DNA from: Anaerosoma tenue
GTDB lineage: Bacteria; Actinomycetota; Coriobacteriia; Anaerosomatales; Anaerosomataceae
NCBI RefSeq assembly: GCF_023161965.1
Contig: NZ_JALNTY010000001.1
Location: forward strand, 912,501-976,500
DNA length: 64,000 nt
Direction: 5' to 3'
The notes under the pieces are model-generated. The model saw nothing but the letters and a program-made list of their open reading frames with translations, was not told where the DNA came from and ran no database searches. This document shows, in pieces, positions 8,697-16,056 of this stretch. A program made the translations under genes and the position numbers. Numbering within the stretch: position 1 is the first letter of the stretch; every line of letters begins with the position of its first letter.

Positions 8697-10532
8697 ATGT
8701 CCGATCCTGCAGCCGCACGCGCAGGCGAGATTCCCGGCGTGCGGTCTACGACCACTGTGTTGCGCTCCGGCGCGCGCTGGGCGATCGCGATGATCGTGGC
8801 CGGCGCGCTGCTGTATCTGCTCATGGGAGTCTTCTCGCTCGCGGTGCTCGTAGCAACGATCGGTCGACCTGACCCGAGGACCGTGCTGCTCGGCGTCGAG
8901 TGGGTGACGATCGTGCAGAATCTGCTCTACCTGGCCGGCGGGATCGTGGTGCTCGTGTGGCTCAGGGGCGTGAACGTGCGCCTGCGTGCAGCCGGACGCC
9001 AGGGGATGAAGTTCTCTCCGGGCTGGACTGTGGGGTGGTTCCTCATCCCGTTCGCCAACTTCGTGTTTCCGCCACAGGTCATGCAGGAGCTCTGGCGCGC
9101 TTCCGCACCTGAGGCCGGACCCAACACGTGGCAATCATCGAAGGGCTCACCGCTGCCGGCGCTCTGGTGGTATCCGTTCCTGGCGGGCAACATCCTGGGG
9201 AACGTGGCGACATCGCTTGCCCCTGTGGTCGGCACGCGCCTGCTGCTGATCGGGAACGTGATCACCACGGTGCTCCTGGGCGTGGGAGCCTTTGCGGCGG
9301 TGCGCTACATCCGGCAGGTCGGCGCCAGGATGTCCGCTCTCGAAGGGACAGAACGCGCCGAGCGGCCATCGGCGGGCCTCGCACTCCTTGGCGCCGCGGT
9401 CGGCGGCGCAGTGAGCGTCGGCGCGTACACCATCCTGTTCAACACGCTGGGCATCATCGGGCTTCTCCGCGGGTCCAACGTGCTCATGTTCCTGGTCGCG
9501 TTCATCGCAGGAGCGGTGGTGGGTTACTGGACCGCCTTTGGCGCAGGCGGAAGATCCCCCGTAATCGCAGCGATCGCCGGTGTGACAGCGTATCTCGCGC
9601 TGTCTTCCAGCGAGGTGATCCAGGAGATGAATCGCTTCATGGGATTCGCGTTCGATCTCGAACGGTTCACCAGGTTCTCCGGAACGATCCTCCTGCGAAC
9701 GTTGACCAACCCTTACGTCATCGGGGCGTCGATCGCGGCCGCACTGGGTGCGGTCGTCATCGCACTCGTGCGGCTGCCGTTCGATCCGTGGCGTGTGCGC
9801 CGGGTGGCGTCGACCAGCCCTGCAGCGGTCACGGAGACGCCTGCGCCGATGGCGGCGGCAGTGAACGCCGTACCGCCCGTTGCGCCGAACGAGGCGCAGA
9901 CCGCTCCGGCCGCCCCGCAAGCCGAGACCACCGCCGCGCCGATGCCGTCGGAGGACCCCGCCGCCATCGCACGCAAGCGGCGCACCGTGATCATCGCCGT
10001 CGCCGTCGGCGTGGCCCTGCTCCTGGGGTGCGGACTCTGTGCGACAGCGGCCCTGGTGGTTCCTCAGATCATGGCCGATCGCGGAAGCGCGCCTGCCGAG
10101 GTGACCGCGCCTGAGGTCCCGGTGGAAGTGCCCGCCCCCGAAGCGCCCTCCGAGCAGGTGGAAGAGGTGGAGGAAGAGCCGTGGGAGTCTGCCGAGGAAC
10201 CCGTGGAGCCGGACACGGCGTTCATGGCGACGCTCCTCCCGGATCAACTGGTCATCGTGCTGTATGCGGCAGCGTCTGCCGGCGACATGCCTGTGGTGCA
10301 GGCGGCGTTCGCGCAGCCCTCGGACTTCGACCCCGCGATGCTCGCAACCTGGGGCGATCCCGACTTCGCGGTCGAGGAGGTCACCGACGGCGAGGTGGGC
10401 GACGAGTACCTGCTGCAGGTCCGCGAGGCGGGCGGCGGGATCTCTGACGAGGACACCGTGACCTACACCGTGCGCCGGATCGACGGCAGTTGGCTCATCG
10501 TCGACTGGAGGCCGGGCGGATTGGCCGAGTAG
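8697..10532 (+). CDS. DUF4328-type multipass membrane protein with acidic linker and extracytoplasmic domain
   Basis: A 611-residue membrane protein. The first third matches DUF4328: four helices with the GMKFSPGWTVGWFLIPFANF signature and PPQVMQELWRAS loop. A second helical block (about residues 220-370) has LLGAAVGGAVSVGAYTILFN and further helices. A Pro/Ala-rich cytosolic linker leads to one more helix (VIIAVAVGVALLLGCGLCAT), an acidic Glu/Pro stretch, and a folded C-terminal domain of about 90 residues resembling small extracytoplasmic DUF4878-like folds (TYTVRRIDGSWLIVDW). ATG 8697 is preferred over GTG 8688 because GGGGGG ends 8 bases before it. Function unknown; possibly an envelope sensor. 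Confidence 0.8.
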   Translation: MSDPAAARAGEIPGVRSTTTVLRSGARWAIAMIVAGALLYLLMGVFSLAVLVATIGRPDPRTVLLGVEWVTIVQNLLYLAGGIVVLVWLRGVNVRLRAAGRQGMKFSPGWTVGWFLIPFANFVFPPQVMQELWRASAPEAGPNTWQSSKGSPLPALWWYPFLAGNILGNVATSLAPVVGTRLLLIGNVITTVLLGVGAFAAVRYIRQVGARMSALEGTERAERPSAGLALLGAAVGGAVSVGAYTILFNTLGIIGLLRGSNVLMFLVAFIAGAVVGYWTAFGAGGRSPVIAAIAGVTAYLALSSSEVIQEMNRFMGFAFDLERFTRFSGTILLRTLTNPYVIGASIAAALGAVVIALVRLPFDPWRVRRVASTSPAAVTETPAPMAAAVNAVPPVAPNEAQTAPAAPQAETTAAPMPSEDPAAIARKRRTVIIAVAVGVALLLGCGLCATAALVVPQIMADRGSAPAEVTAPEVPVEVPAPEAPSEQVEEVEEEPWESAEEPVEPDTAFMATLLPDQLVIVLYAAASAGDMPVVQAAFAQPSDFDPAMLATWGDPDFAVEEVTDGEVGDEYLLQVREAGGGISDEDTVTYTVRRIDGSWLIVDWRPGGLAE

Positions 10533-10553
10533 CGAAGGCCGAGGGGTACGCCG

Positions 10554-10569
10554 GACCCTCCCGAGGGTC
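10554..10569. terminator. Short hairpin after the DUF4328 gene
   Basis: GACCCTC, two bases, GAGGGTC: a 7-base perfect stem 21 bases after the stop at 10532. No T-run follows, so it is a weak terminator candidate. Confidence 0.35.
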
Positions 10570-10639
10570 GGGGTGAGGCCGGCTGCGCGCCCTGGTATCC
10601 TGAGCGCGGACAGCCTCGGACCTTCGAACGGAGACCGCT

Positions 10640-11326
10640 GTGGGCCTCTACTCGATCGGCTACATCGCGTACGGGTTCCTGCAGGCCGCGCTGGCCGTGT
10701 GGGCGTTCACGCTGTGGCGCCGCGACCGCACCGCCGGCGCGTTCATGCTGATGCTGCCGATCGCCACGGTCTGGTACGACAACCTCATCATCGGCCTGGG
10801 CAGCACGATCGGCGCAGGCGCCACGCTCGAGGCGCTCACGTTCCCGCGGTTCCTCGGGCACTCGCTCTTCACGCCGAGCTGGATCGTGGCGGCCGTGATG
10901 CTGGCCACGCGATTCGGCGCGTTCCGCGGCCGCGAGCGCATCGCGAAGATCGGGTCGTGGGTGCTGTACGCCGCGATGGTGGCCGTGGGATTCCTGAACG
11001 AGGTCATCTCGTTTGAGGGCGAGCTCGTGGCCGAGGCCGACGTGCTCTACTACACCAACGTGGGGCGCCTGTTCACGCCTCCCCCGCCCTCGCTCACGAT
11101 GACGATCGTGGTGCTGCTCGCCGGCATCTACATCGCCATCCGCACCAAGGGCCGCTGGCCGTGGATGGCGCTCGGCGCGGTGCTCGTGCCGGCAGGACAG
11201 TTCGTGAACGCCGAGGGGCCGATGTTCTTCGTGGTCAACTTCGGCGAGATCCTGATGTCGGCGTCGCTCGTGGCCACGCTCGCGTACGTGATGCGGCGGG
11301 AGCGGGCGGGAACGCGCGAACGATAA
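10640..11326 (+). CDS. Hypothetical multipass membrane protein
   Basis: A 228-residue protein with about seven hydrophobic segments and few charged loops, beginning MGLYSIGYIAYGFLQAALAV and ending in a basic tail after AYVMRR. I do not recognise the family and see no transporter signature or catalytic motif. The GTG start at 10640 has GGAGACC just upstream. It is alone between the DUF4328 gene (107 bases upstream) and a convergent VWA gene. Regular aromatic residues at helix ends support a true integral membrane protein. Confidence 0.75.
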   Translation: MGLYSIGYIAYGFLQAALAVWAFTLWRRDRTAGAFMLMLPIATVWYDNLIIGLGSTIGAGATLEALTFPRFLGHSLFTPSWIVAAVMLATRFGAFRGRERIAKIGSWVLYAAMVAVGFLNEVISFEGELVAEADVLYYTNVGRLFTPPPPSLTMTIVVLLAGIYIAIRTKGRWPWMALGAVLVPAGQFVNAEGPMFFVVNFGEILMSASLVATLAYVMRRERAGTRER

Positions 11327-11346
11327 CGGGTGCGATCCCTCGCATC

Positions 11347-11394
11347 CGATGTTAGTAACAAGCGATGTTAGTAACGTGCGATGTGAGTGAAGAT
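11347..11394. repeat. Tandem 16-base repeats, about 2.5 copies
   Basis: CGATGTTAGTAACAAG, CGATGTTAGTAACGTG and a diverged third copy starting CGATGTGAGTGA follow one another with a 16-base period between two convergent genes. The first two copies differ at two positions. No obvious function. Confidence 0.6.
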
Positions 11395-11441
11395 GCCACG
11401 AGCCGGAAGCCATCGCTGCGAGGCCTTACCGGCAGTTGTCG

Positions 11442-12167
11442 CTACGCCTTCTTCCCGCGCTTGCCCTCACCGGCTTTCTGGCGCTGCTTGTACTCCTCGT
11501 ACTCCATCGCGCCGACGGCCTCGAACTCAGGCGTGAAGAACGTTTCGTTCGCCAGCAGCGCCGTACCAGCCCGCCGGTAGCCGCGTACATTGCGCGACAT
11601 CCGCAGCATCGTGGCCGACGCCTGCTCGGGCGTGGCCTCCCAGTTCATGGCACGATCGGGTGCGATGCCGATCCGCTGGCTCGCCGCGTAGGAGTCCTGG
11701 TTGGCGCCGAGGTAGATGAACTCGTATCCCTTGTCCTCGCGGCGATCGCTGATCATACGGAAGACCGCACGCTGGTCGAACTCACGGCTGGAGTTCTCCT
11801 GGCCGTCGGTCATGATCACGAAGAGGACCTGGTCGGGGTGATGCTGCGCCACGTAGTCGTCGGTGATGCTCATGGTGTGCGCGATCGCGTCGTAGAGCGC
11901 GGTCATGCCGTCTGGGTGATACGTCTCATGGTTGAGCGGGGCCACGTGCCGCACCGGCACCGCCGATGCGACCGTCTCGAACCGCGTGTCGAACAGCGTG
12001 AGCGTCATGCGTGCGTCGCCGCCCTCGCGCTGCTGATCGCCGAGGAACTCGTCGAAGCCCGAGATGGTGGCCTCCCGGATCGAGCTCATCGACCCGCTCT
12101 TGTCGAGCACGAAGTTGATGAGGATGCTCCGCTCCTCCTGGCGCCTCGGTGTCGCGTTGCTGACCAT
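11442..12167 (-). CDS. VWA domain protein
   Basis: A 241-residue cytosolic protein that is essentially one von Willebrand factor A domain. The metal-binding MIDAS motif is intact as FVLDKSGSMSS, with the second site at DGMTALYDAI and the third at IMTDGQENSS. VWA domains bind partner proteins through a divalent metal; many bacterial ones assist AAA+ ATPases or metal insertion, but no such gene is adjacent. The ATG at 12167 follows AAGGGGGTCCACC. It is divergent from the XRE regulator at 12352, and operator-like repeats lie between, so the regulator may control it. Confidence 0.85.
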   Translation of the reverse strand: MVSNATPRRQEERSILINFVLDKSGSMSSIREATISGFDEFLGDQQREGGDARMTLTLFDTRFETVASAVPVRHVAPLNHETYHPDGMTALYDAIAHTMSITDDYVAQHHPDQVLFVIMTDGQENSSREFDQRAVFRMISDRREDKGYEFIYLGANQDSYAASQRIGIAPDRAMNWEATPEQASATMLRMSRNVRGYRRAGTALLANETFFTPEFEAVGAMEYEEYKQRQKAGEGKRGKKA

Positions 12168-12225
12168 GGTGGACCCCCTTCTTCTCATCCGCCCTGCCGA
12201 GTATGGCCGGTCGGTCTGACATCCC

Positions 12226-12311
12226 TGGCAATAGGTGTTTGCCAACCCTGTCAAATGGATAGTACCCACCCTTTGTCATTTCTGTCAAATCATTTGCCAG
12301 AGGTGTAGAAT
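12226..12311 (+). promoter_or_regulatory. Operator repeats and promoter between VWA and XRE genes
   Basis: TGGCAA (12226-12231) and TTGCCA (12239-12244) form an inverted repeat. CTGTCAAAT occurs twice, at 12248-12256 and 12282-12290, and TTGCCA recurs at 12294. A promoter for the XRE gene could use CTGTCA (12282) and TAGAAT (12306) with an 18-base spacer, placing repeats over the -35 box. This fits autoregulation by the XRE protein. Confidence 0.45.
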
Positions 12312-12351
12312 GGGACCGTACGGAGCAGCGAAACGGATGCGGGGGTTGGTG

Positions 12352-13005
12352 ATGAGCGAACTCGAGTTCGGCCGGAAGCTTCGCGCGCTCAGGCACGAAC
12401 GCAGCGAGACGCTCGAGGACGTGTCTGCGGCCACGGGGCTCTCCGTGGCAATGCTCTCGCGCGTGGAGCGCGGCCAGCGGCTCCCCTCCCCCGAGAGCGT
12501 GGAGGCGCTGGCGCGGCACTTCGGTCTGCCCACCGAAGAGCTCATGCGCGAGACGATCGCGAGCAGGATCGTGAACAGTTACGGGCGTGAGTGGACGGGG
12601 ACTGTAGCCGAGGAGGCGCCGGCCGGGCCGGTCCTCGCCAACAGGCTGGGGTCCTACGGGGACATCCTGCCGAATCGTGCGGTCGCAGCGCCGAGTGTTG
12701 CGAGTTCTGCGAACCGGGCGCCGGAGGTTCATCGCATGGAGTTCGCAGATTCGCTACAGCCCAGGTCAGCGGATGTGCGAACCACACCATCGAGACGCGC
12801 CGGGACCGTGTTCAGCGCGCGGCCCGTGGAGGAGTTGTTCGAGGGGGACGCCGCGCGCGACTCGCTTGTCGACGCGGCCCGCGTGGCCGAGGTGGCACTC
12901 GAGAGTGCGATGCGCGCAGTGCGCCGGGCGCAGGCGAGCGGCGACCCCCGGCAGGTGGAAGAAGCCGGGCGGGTGCTCCAGCGGCTGCGGGGGAAGATCG
13001 GCTAA
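12352..13005 (+). CDS. XRE-family helix-turn-helix regulator
   Basis: A 217-residue protein with an N-terminal XRE DNA-binding domain in residues 1-65 (FGRKLRALRHERSETLEDV, ATGLSVAMLSRVERGQR, LPSPESVEALARHFGL). The remaining 150 residues are low-complexity, Ala/Arg/Glu-rich with a predicted C-terminal helix (VAEVALESAMRAVRRAQASG) that could dimerise. The ATG at 12352 follows GGGGGTTGGTG. It is divergent from the VWA gene and the shared intergenic region has repeated TGTCAAAT and TTGCCA elements, so it probably regulates itself and perhaps the VWA gene. No ligand domain is recognisable. Confidence 0.85.
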   Translation: MSELEFGRKLRALRHERSETLEDVSAATGLSVAMLSRVERGQRLPSPESVEALARHFGLPTEELMRETIASRIVNSYGREWTGTVAEEAPAGPVLANRLGSYGDILPNRAVAAPSVASSANRAPEVHRMEFADSLQPRSADVRTTPSRRAGTVFSARPVEELFEGDAARDSLVDAARVAEVALESAMRAVRRAQASGDPRQVEEAGRVLQRLRGKIG

Positions 13006-13117
13006 GGGCCTGACGCGAGTCGTGGAGAACAGCGGCTACGGCCCCAGTGTAGTCAGGGCTCCTGCAGTCGCAGATTTCGATGTCAAGATCGGGCGATGGG
13101 CACCCATGACCGACCCG

Positions 13118-13477
13118 CTACTCGTCGCGCATGAGTTTGCGCAGAGCGGCTGTGGTTGGCTGAGGGTTCTCGATCAGGTCCCCCACGGCGTCGTACGACT
13201 CCGGCGAAAGCACGAGCGTGTCGACCTCCGACTGCACCTGCCCCCACGCGGCCTGGGCCTCGCGGGCGACCTGGATGGTCTCGATGGATCGCGAGAACTG
13301 CGGGTGCGCCTTCAGAACCGCCATCGCGGCATCAAGAATCCGAAGCTCCTCGATAGGCACGACCGCGGCCACGTCCGCGTCGTGGCGCGTCACGATGACG
13401 CGCTCCTTGCCGTAGGAGGCGCGGTTGAGGATCTCTGAGAAGTCGCGCCGCGCCTGCGCGGCGGTCACCCGTGTCAT
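13118..13477 (-). CDS. Phd/YefM-type antitoxin with TacA-like C-terminus, no visible toxin
   Basis: A 119-residue protein. The N-terminal half is a Phd/YefM DNA-binding fold (MTRVTAAQARRDFSEILNRA, then GKERVIVTRHDADVAAVVP). The C-terminal end, TLVLSPESYDAVGDLIENPQ followed by PTTAALRKLM, resembles the toxin-binding tail of DUF1778 (TacA) antitoxins that neutralise GNAT toxins, rather than a usual Phd tail. No toxin gene overlaps it: the next gene downstream (12352-13005) is convergent, and the upstream genes are AbiE. The ATG at 13477 is chosen by homology. It may be an orphan or a remnant of a lost pair. Confidence 0.7.
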   Translation of the reverse strand: MTRVTAAQARRDFSEILNRASYGKERVIVTRHDADVAAVVPIEELRILDAAMAVLKAHPQFSRSIETIQVAREAQAAWGQVQSEVDTLVLSPESYDAVGDLIENPQPTTAALRKLMRDE

Positions 13478-13587
13478 GGCTGCCTCTATCCCCAGTTCTG
13501 GACATCGAGAGAAGGATAGCACCATTGTACGTTTTGTACTCTTTGCACGTTCCCTTGAGCTTCGTGTGCCGCCAGCCGGCTGGTCCA

Positions 13588-14421
13588 TCACGACACCGCG
13601 TGGCGCAGCGCCGGATCAATGAGCGCCCGCGCGACCACAGCGCCCTCCTCAAGTGTCGAGGCCTGCAGGCCGAGATCCTTCGCCAGCGCTCGATACTGTG
13701 ACTCCCATGCACGCCGCGGTTCGGGAAGGTGAAGTGGCATTTCGCACGACAGGTCAGCCTCGAATGTGGCGATGAGCGCCGCACGCAACTCGAGTGGATC
13801 AACACTCGCTGTTTCCGCGATCAGGACGATGTCGACCAGGTCCTTGACCCTGCTGTTGTCCCGCCCACCTCGCGGACGAACGAGGGCATGTACCTTCTCC
13901 GCGAGATGCTGGCCGAGCGGGAAGCACGGGAACTCCACTGGCGGGATGCCAGCGAACTCAAGAAGCGACGACACCAGAAGATGCGAGACCGCGCCTATCC
14001 GTTCCTCCTCACATCCCAGGTCGACGTGGAAGGACTCGAACACTCGGCCGGCAAGCACGGAACGCACGGCGCACCGTAGCGGCGCGTCCACGGTGGATGG
14101 GCGCGCCACTTCGAACCTGAAGTGGTCGCCAAGATCGAGCAGAGCAACCGAGACGAGCAGGTTGAGTGCGGTCTCCGCCCGCTCCCGCGTGTGCAAGTCG
14201 ATATCCCTGGTCGTGCGCGCCCGGTCCTGAAGTCGCAACTGGAGCGCCAATCCGCCCTTGAGAACCCACGCATCCGGCTCCTGCTCGAGCAGCCGTGCAA
14301 GCAGCCGATCGAAAGCGACCGTCTTCCGCAGTCGTGAAAGCGCTACGCCGGTGGCAAGCGATTCGGTTCGCAGCCGTTCTTCGAGCGCCATGCGGAAGCA
14401 CGACGCGCTCTCGTACTTCAT
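13588..14421 (-). CDS. abiEii: AbiEii-type nucleotidyltransferase toxin
   Basis: A 277-residue nucleotidyltransferase of the AbiEii/AbiGii family, the toxin of type IV-like AbiE systems that stop growth during phage infection. Family toxins transfer nucleotides, in known cases onto tRNA. The core motifs are present: WVLKGGLALQLRL (GG signature) and TTRDIDLHTR (DxD metal site), followed by GQHLAEKVHALVRP and the NSRVKDLVDIVLIAE helix. Length is normal. Its start overlaps the stop of the upstream antitoxin gene by four bases (14418-14421), so translation is coupled. It appears intact and therefore probably active. Confidence 0.9.
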   Translation of the reverse strand: MKYESASCFRMALEERLRTESLATGVALSRLRKTVAFDRLLARLLEQEPDAWVLKGGLALQLRLQDRARTTRDIDLHTRERAETALNLLVSVALLDLGDHFRFEVARPSTVDAPLRCAVRSVLAGRVFESFHVDLGCEEERIGAVSHLLVSSLLEFAGIPPVEFPCFPLGQHLAEKVHALVRPRGGRDNSRVKDLVDIVLIAETASVDPLELRAALIATFEADLSCEMPLHLPEPRRAWESQYRALAKDLGLQASTLEEGAVVARALIDPALRHAVS

Positions 14422-15029
14422 CGCTGCGCGCGTTCCAGCAGAGACCGCATTCGTCCGCCACGCTTACGAGCGTACTCACGGAGTCGTGACGTTGTAGTAA
14501 GCCCACGGCCGAGGGCCTCGTCGATAGCCTGCAGGACGATCTCGTCGGAGAGTCCGCTGCGAGCAACGTCTGCGATCGTGCGCTCCACAGTCGTGACCCT
14601 CACACCGTCACGTTCCGTGATCTCGCCTGCCTCGAGCCTGCCGGTGTGGAGCCTCAGACCGGGTCGACGCCGCGAGGCGGTCCGGGGCACTGTGACATGC
14701 ACCTCGCCGGGCAGGATGTCCGAGAGGTCCCACAGCACGAGCGCACTCTCGTGCGAGACTGCCGCCGAATCCCCGGTGCGCAGGGAGGCGACCACGAGAT
14801 CCGAATGCGGAGATTCGGGGTAGCGCCGCAGGCGGTAGATGCCGTGGTCGACCCGCTCCAGATTCCCGGCGGCCGCGTGATGCGCCAGCAGCGCCCGCGA
14901 GTATCCGGCCTCCGCCGCCTGCGCCGTAGTGAAGTAACCGGCGCGAGTCTCAGCAGTGAGGTACAGCGCGTCCTCGCTGGGAGAGCCCTCTGAACCGTTG
15001 TGTGCGTAATGTATCGCTTTCTTTGACAT
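14418..15029 (-). CDS. abiEi: AbiEi-type antitoxin/transcriptional repressor
   Basis: About 203 residues. The N-terminal winged helix (YFTTAQAAEAGYSRALLAHH, then LERVDHGIYRLRRYP) matches AbiEi antitoxins, which repress their own promoter and block AbiEii. The C-terminal part contains GEVHVTVPRTASRRRPGLRL and VTTVERTIADVARS, the conserved AbiEi C-domain. I use ATG 15029, just after an inverted repeat; the frame is open with a TTG at 15065. Together with the downstream toxin gene this forms a complete AbiE pair. Confidence 0.88.
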   Translation of the reverse strand: MSKKAIHYAHNGSEGSPSEDALYLTAETRAGYFTTAQAAEAGYSRALLAHHAAAGNLERVDHGIYRLRRYPESPHSDLVVASLRTGDSAAVSHESALVLWDLSDILPGEVHVTVPRTASRRRPGLRLHTGRLEAGEITERDGVRVTTVERTIADVARSGLSDEIVLQAIDEALGRGLTTTSRLREYARKRGGRMRSLLERAQR

Positions 15030-15038
15030 ACCGCACAC
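15000..15038. promoter_or_regulatory. Inverted repeat at the abiE promoter
   Basis: GTGTGCG (15000-15006) and CGCACAC (15032-15038) flank the start codon of abiEi, each next to a TAATGT or ACATTA block. AbiEi proteins are known to repress by binding inverted repeats in this position, so this is the probable autoregulatory operator. Confidence 0.55.
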
Positions 15039-15098
15039 ATTACTCGCGTTGAGAGCGAAGAGCAAGGCTCATGAAACGCGAAACCCGCCAAGATCGAC

Positions 15099-15568
15099 TT
15101 ACGGCCTGAACCCCACCGGATTCCGCGGCTTCAGCGGCGGCGCTGTCAGGGCTTGGATTGCTTGGATGATGACTCTGAACTGCTCGTCGTAGCGCAATTC
15201 CATGTCGTCGAGCCGACGTGCCAGATCAGCGTTCTCCGCGAGGATTTCGCGGAGCCGCACGAACGCACGCATGATCTGCACGTTCACCGCAACCGCATTG
15301 GGGCTACGCAGCACGCTGGAGAGCATGGCGATGCCCTGTTCTGTGAAGGCGAGCGGCGGTGTTCGGCGCCCGCCCCAGCCATCGGTGGTCGATGCCGCGC
15401 TCCTGAGGGCCGTCCACTCCTCCGGTGTCAGCTCGAACATGAAGTCTGGAGGGAAACGGTCGGGGTTGCGGCGGCGAGGTCAGCATCAAGGATGACCCGC
15501 GTATCCCGGGCGACACGAATGCGCAACTCCGCAGCCTCAACCGGTATCAGGGCGGTTTCGTCCGTCAT
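15099..15568 (-). pseudogene. ORF6N-domain protein gene, broken by internal deletion and frameshift
   Basis: ORF6N proteins are phage-type DNA-associated proteins. The first part reads MTDETALIPVEAAELRIRVA, then RDTRVILDADLA, as in the family start. The frame then runs into a stop, while the next frame resumes with PDRFPPDFMFELTPEEWTAL and GGRRTPPLAFTEQGIAMLSS, the family's second half, through to a coiled C-terminus. About 13-15 codons that normally lie between (the LYGVETKALNQAVKRN-like region) are missing and the frame changes near 15450. The fragment from 15440 downstream could still be translated alone, but the DNA-associated fold is disrupted. Confidence 0.75.
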
Positions 15569-15580
15569 CGCTCCCCCCAA

Positions 15581-15645
15581 CTTGAAATCACAGTTTGTGA
15601 TGTCAAGATCGTTTCCCCTGGTCACAGGGTTGACTTGAAATCACA
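15581..15645. promoter_or_regulatory. Palindromic operator plus half-site upstream of ORF6N pseudogene
   Basis: CTTGAAATCACA (15581-15592) and TGTGATGTCAAG (15596-15607) are inverse complements at 11 of 12 positions. An exact extra copy of the left arm lies at 15634-15645. The site is only 13 bases above the pseudogene start, so it looks like a repressor operator that has outlived its gene. Confidence 0.55.
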
Positions 15646-15772
15646 GAGTACTCCCCCGTCGCCCATGATAGAACACGTGTTCGATTGGTCAAGACGCCGA
15701 AGATGGTGAGCCGCCCCCGCCCCTCTGCTACCCTGGTCTCAGCCCCATCCGCTCCCCCTCACGGAGCCGCCG

Positions 15773-16051
15773 ATGCTCGTGTACCAGGCCACCAAGCGCG
15801 AGTTCATGGACGACGTGGAAGCCGACGCCATCGCCGATGCCATCACGGCGGCCTTCGAGCGCAAGCTGCACCGCGCCAACCCTGCCGAGGTGACGAGCTG
15901 GCGCAACTCGATGGAGTACATGTACAAGGTGCTCAACACGCCCGCGCTGCCCGACGGCTGCGGCGTGGCGATCGAGTTCAGCGTGCCGTACACGTCGAGC
16001 CGCATCGACTTCCTGCTCACCGGCCGACAGGGCGGCTCGCGCGACGCCGCG
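15773..16051 (+). pseudogene. DUF2075 (COG3410) gene fragment, 5' end only
   Basis: The first 93 codons match the N-terminus of DUF2075 proteins, which continue into a superfamily 1-like helicase/ATPase domain of several hundred residues: MLVYQATKREFMDDVEADAI, then SWRNSMEYMYKVLNTPALP and GCGVAIEFSVPYTSSRIDF. Homology ends after LLTGRQGGSRDAA near 16051. From there the frame reads backwards through the 3' end of the McrC-like gene whose stop is at 16057. The rest of the DUF2075 gene is absent from the window. The simplest reading is that the defence operon was inserted here, or a deletion joined the two. Confidence 0.7.
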
Positions 16052-16056
16052 CGTAG

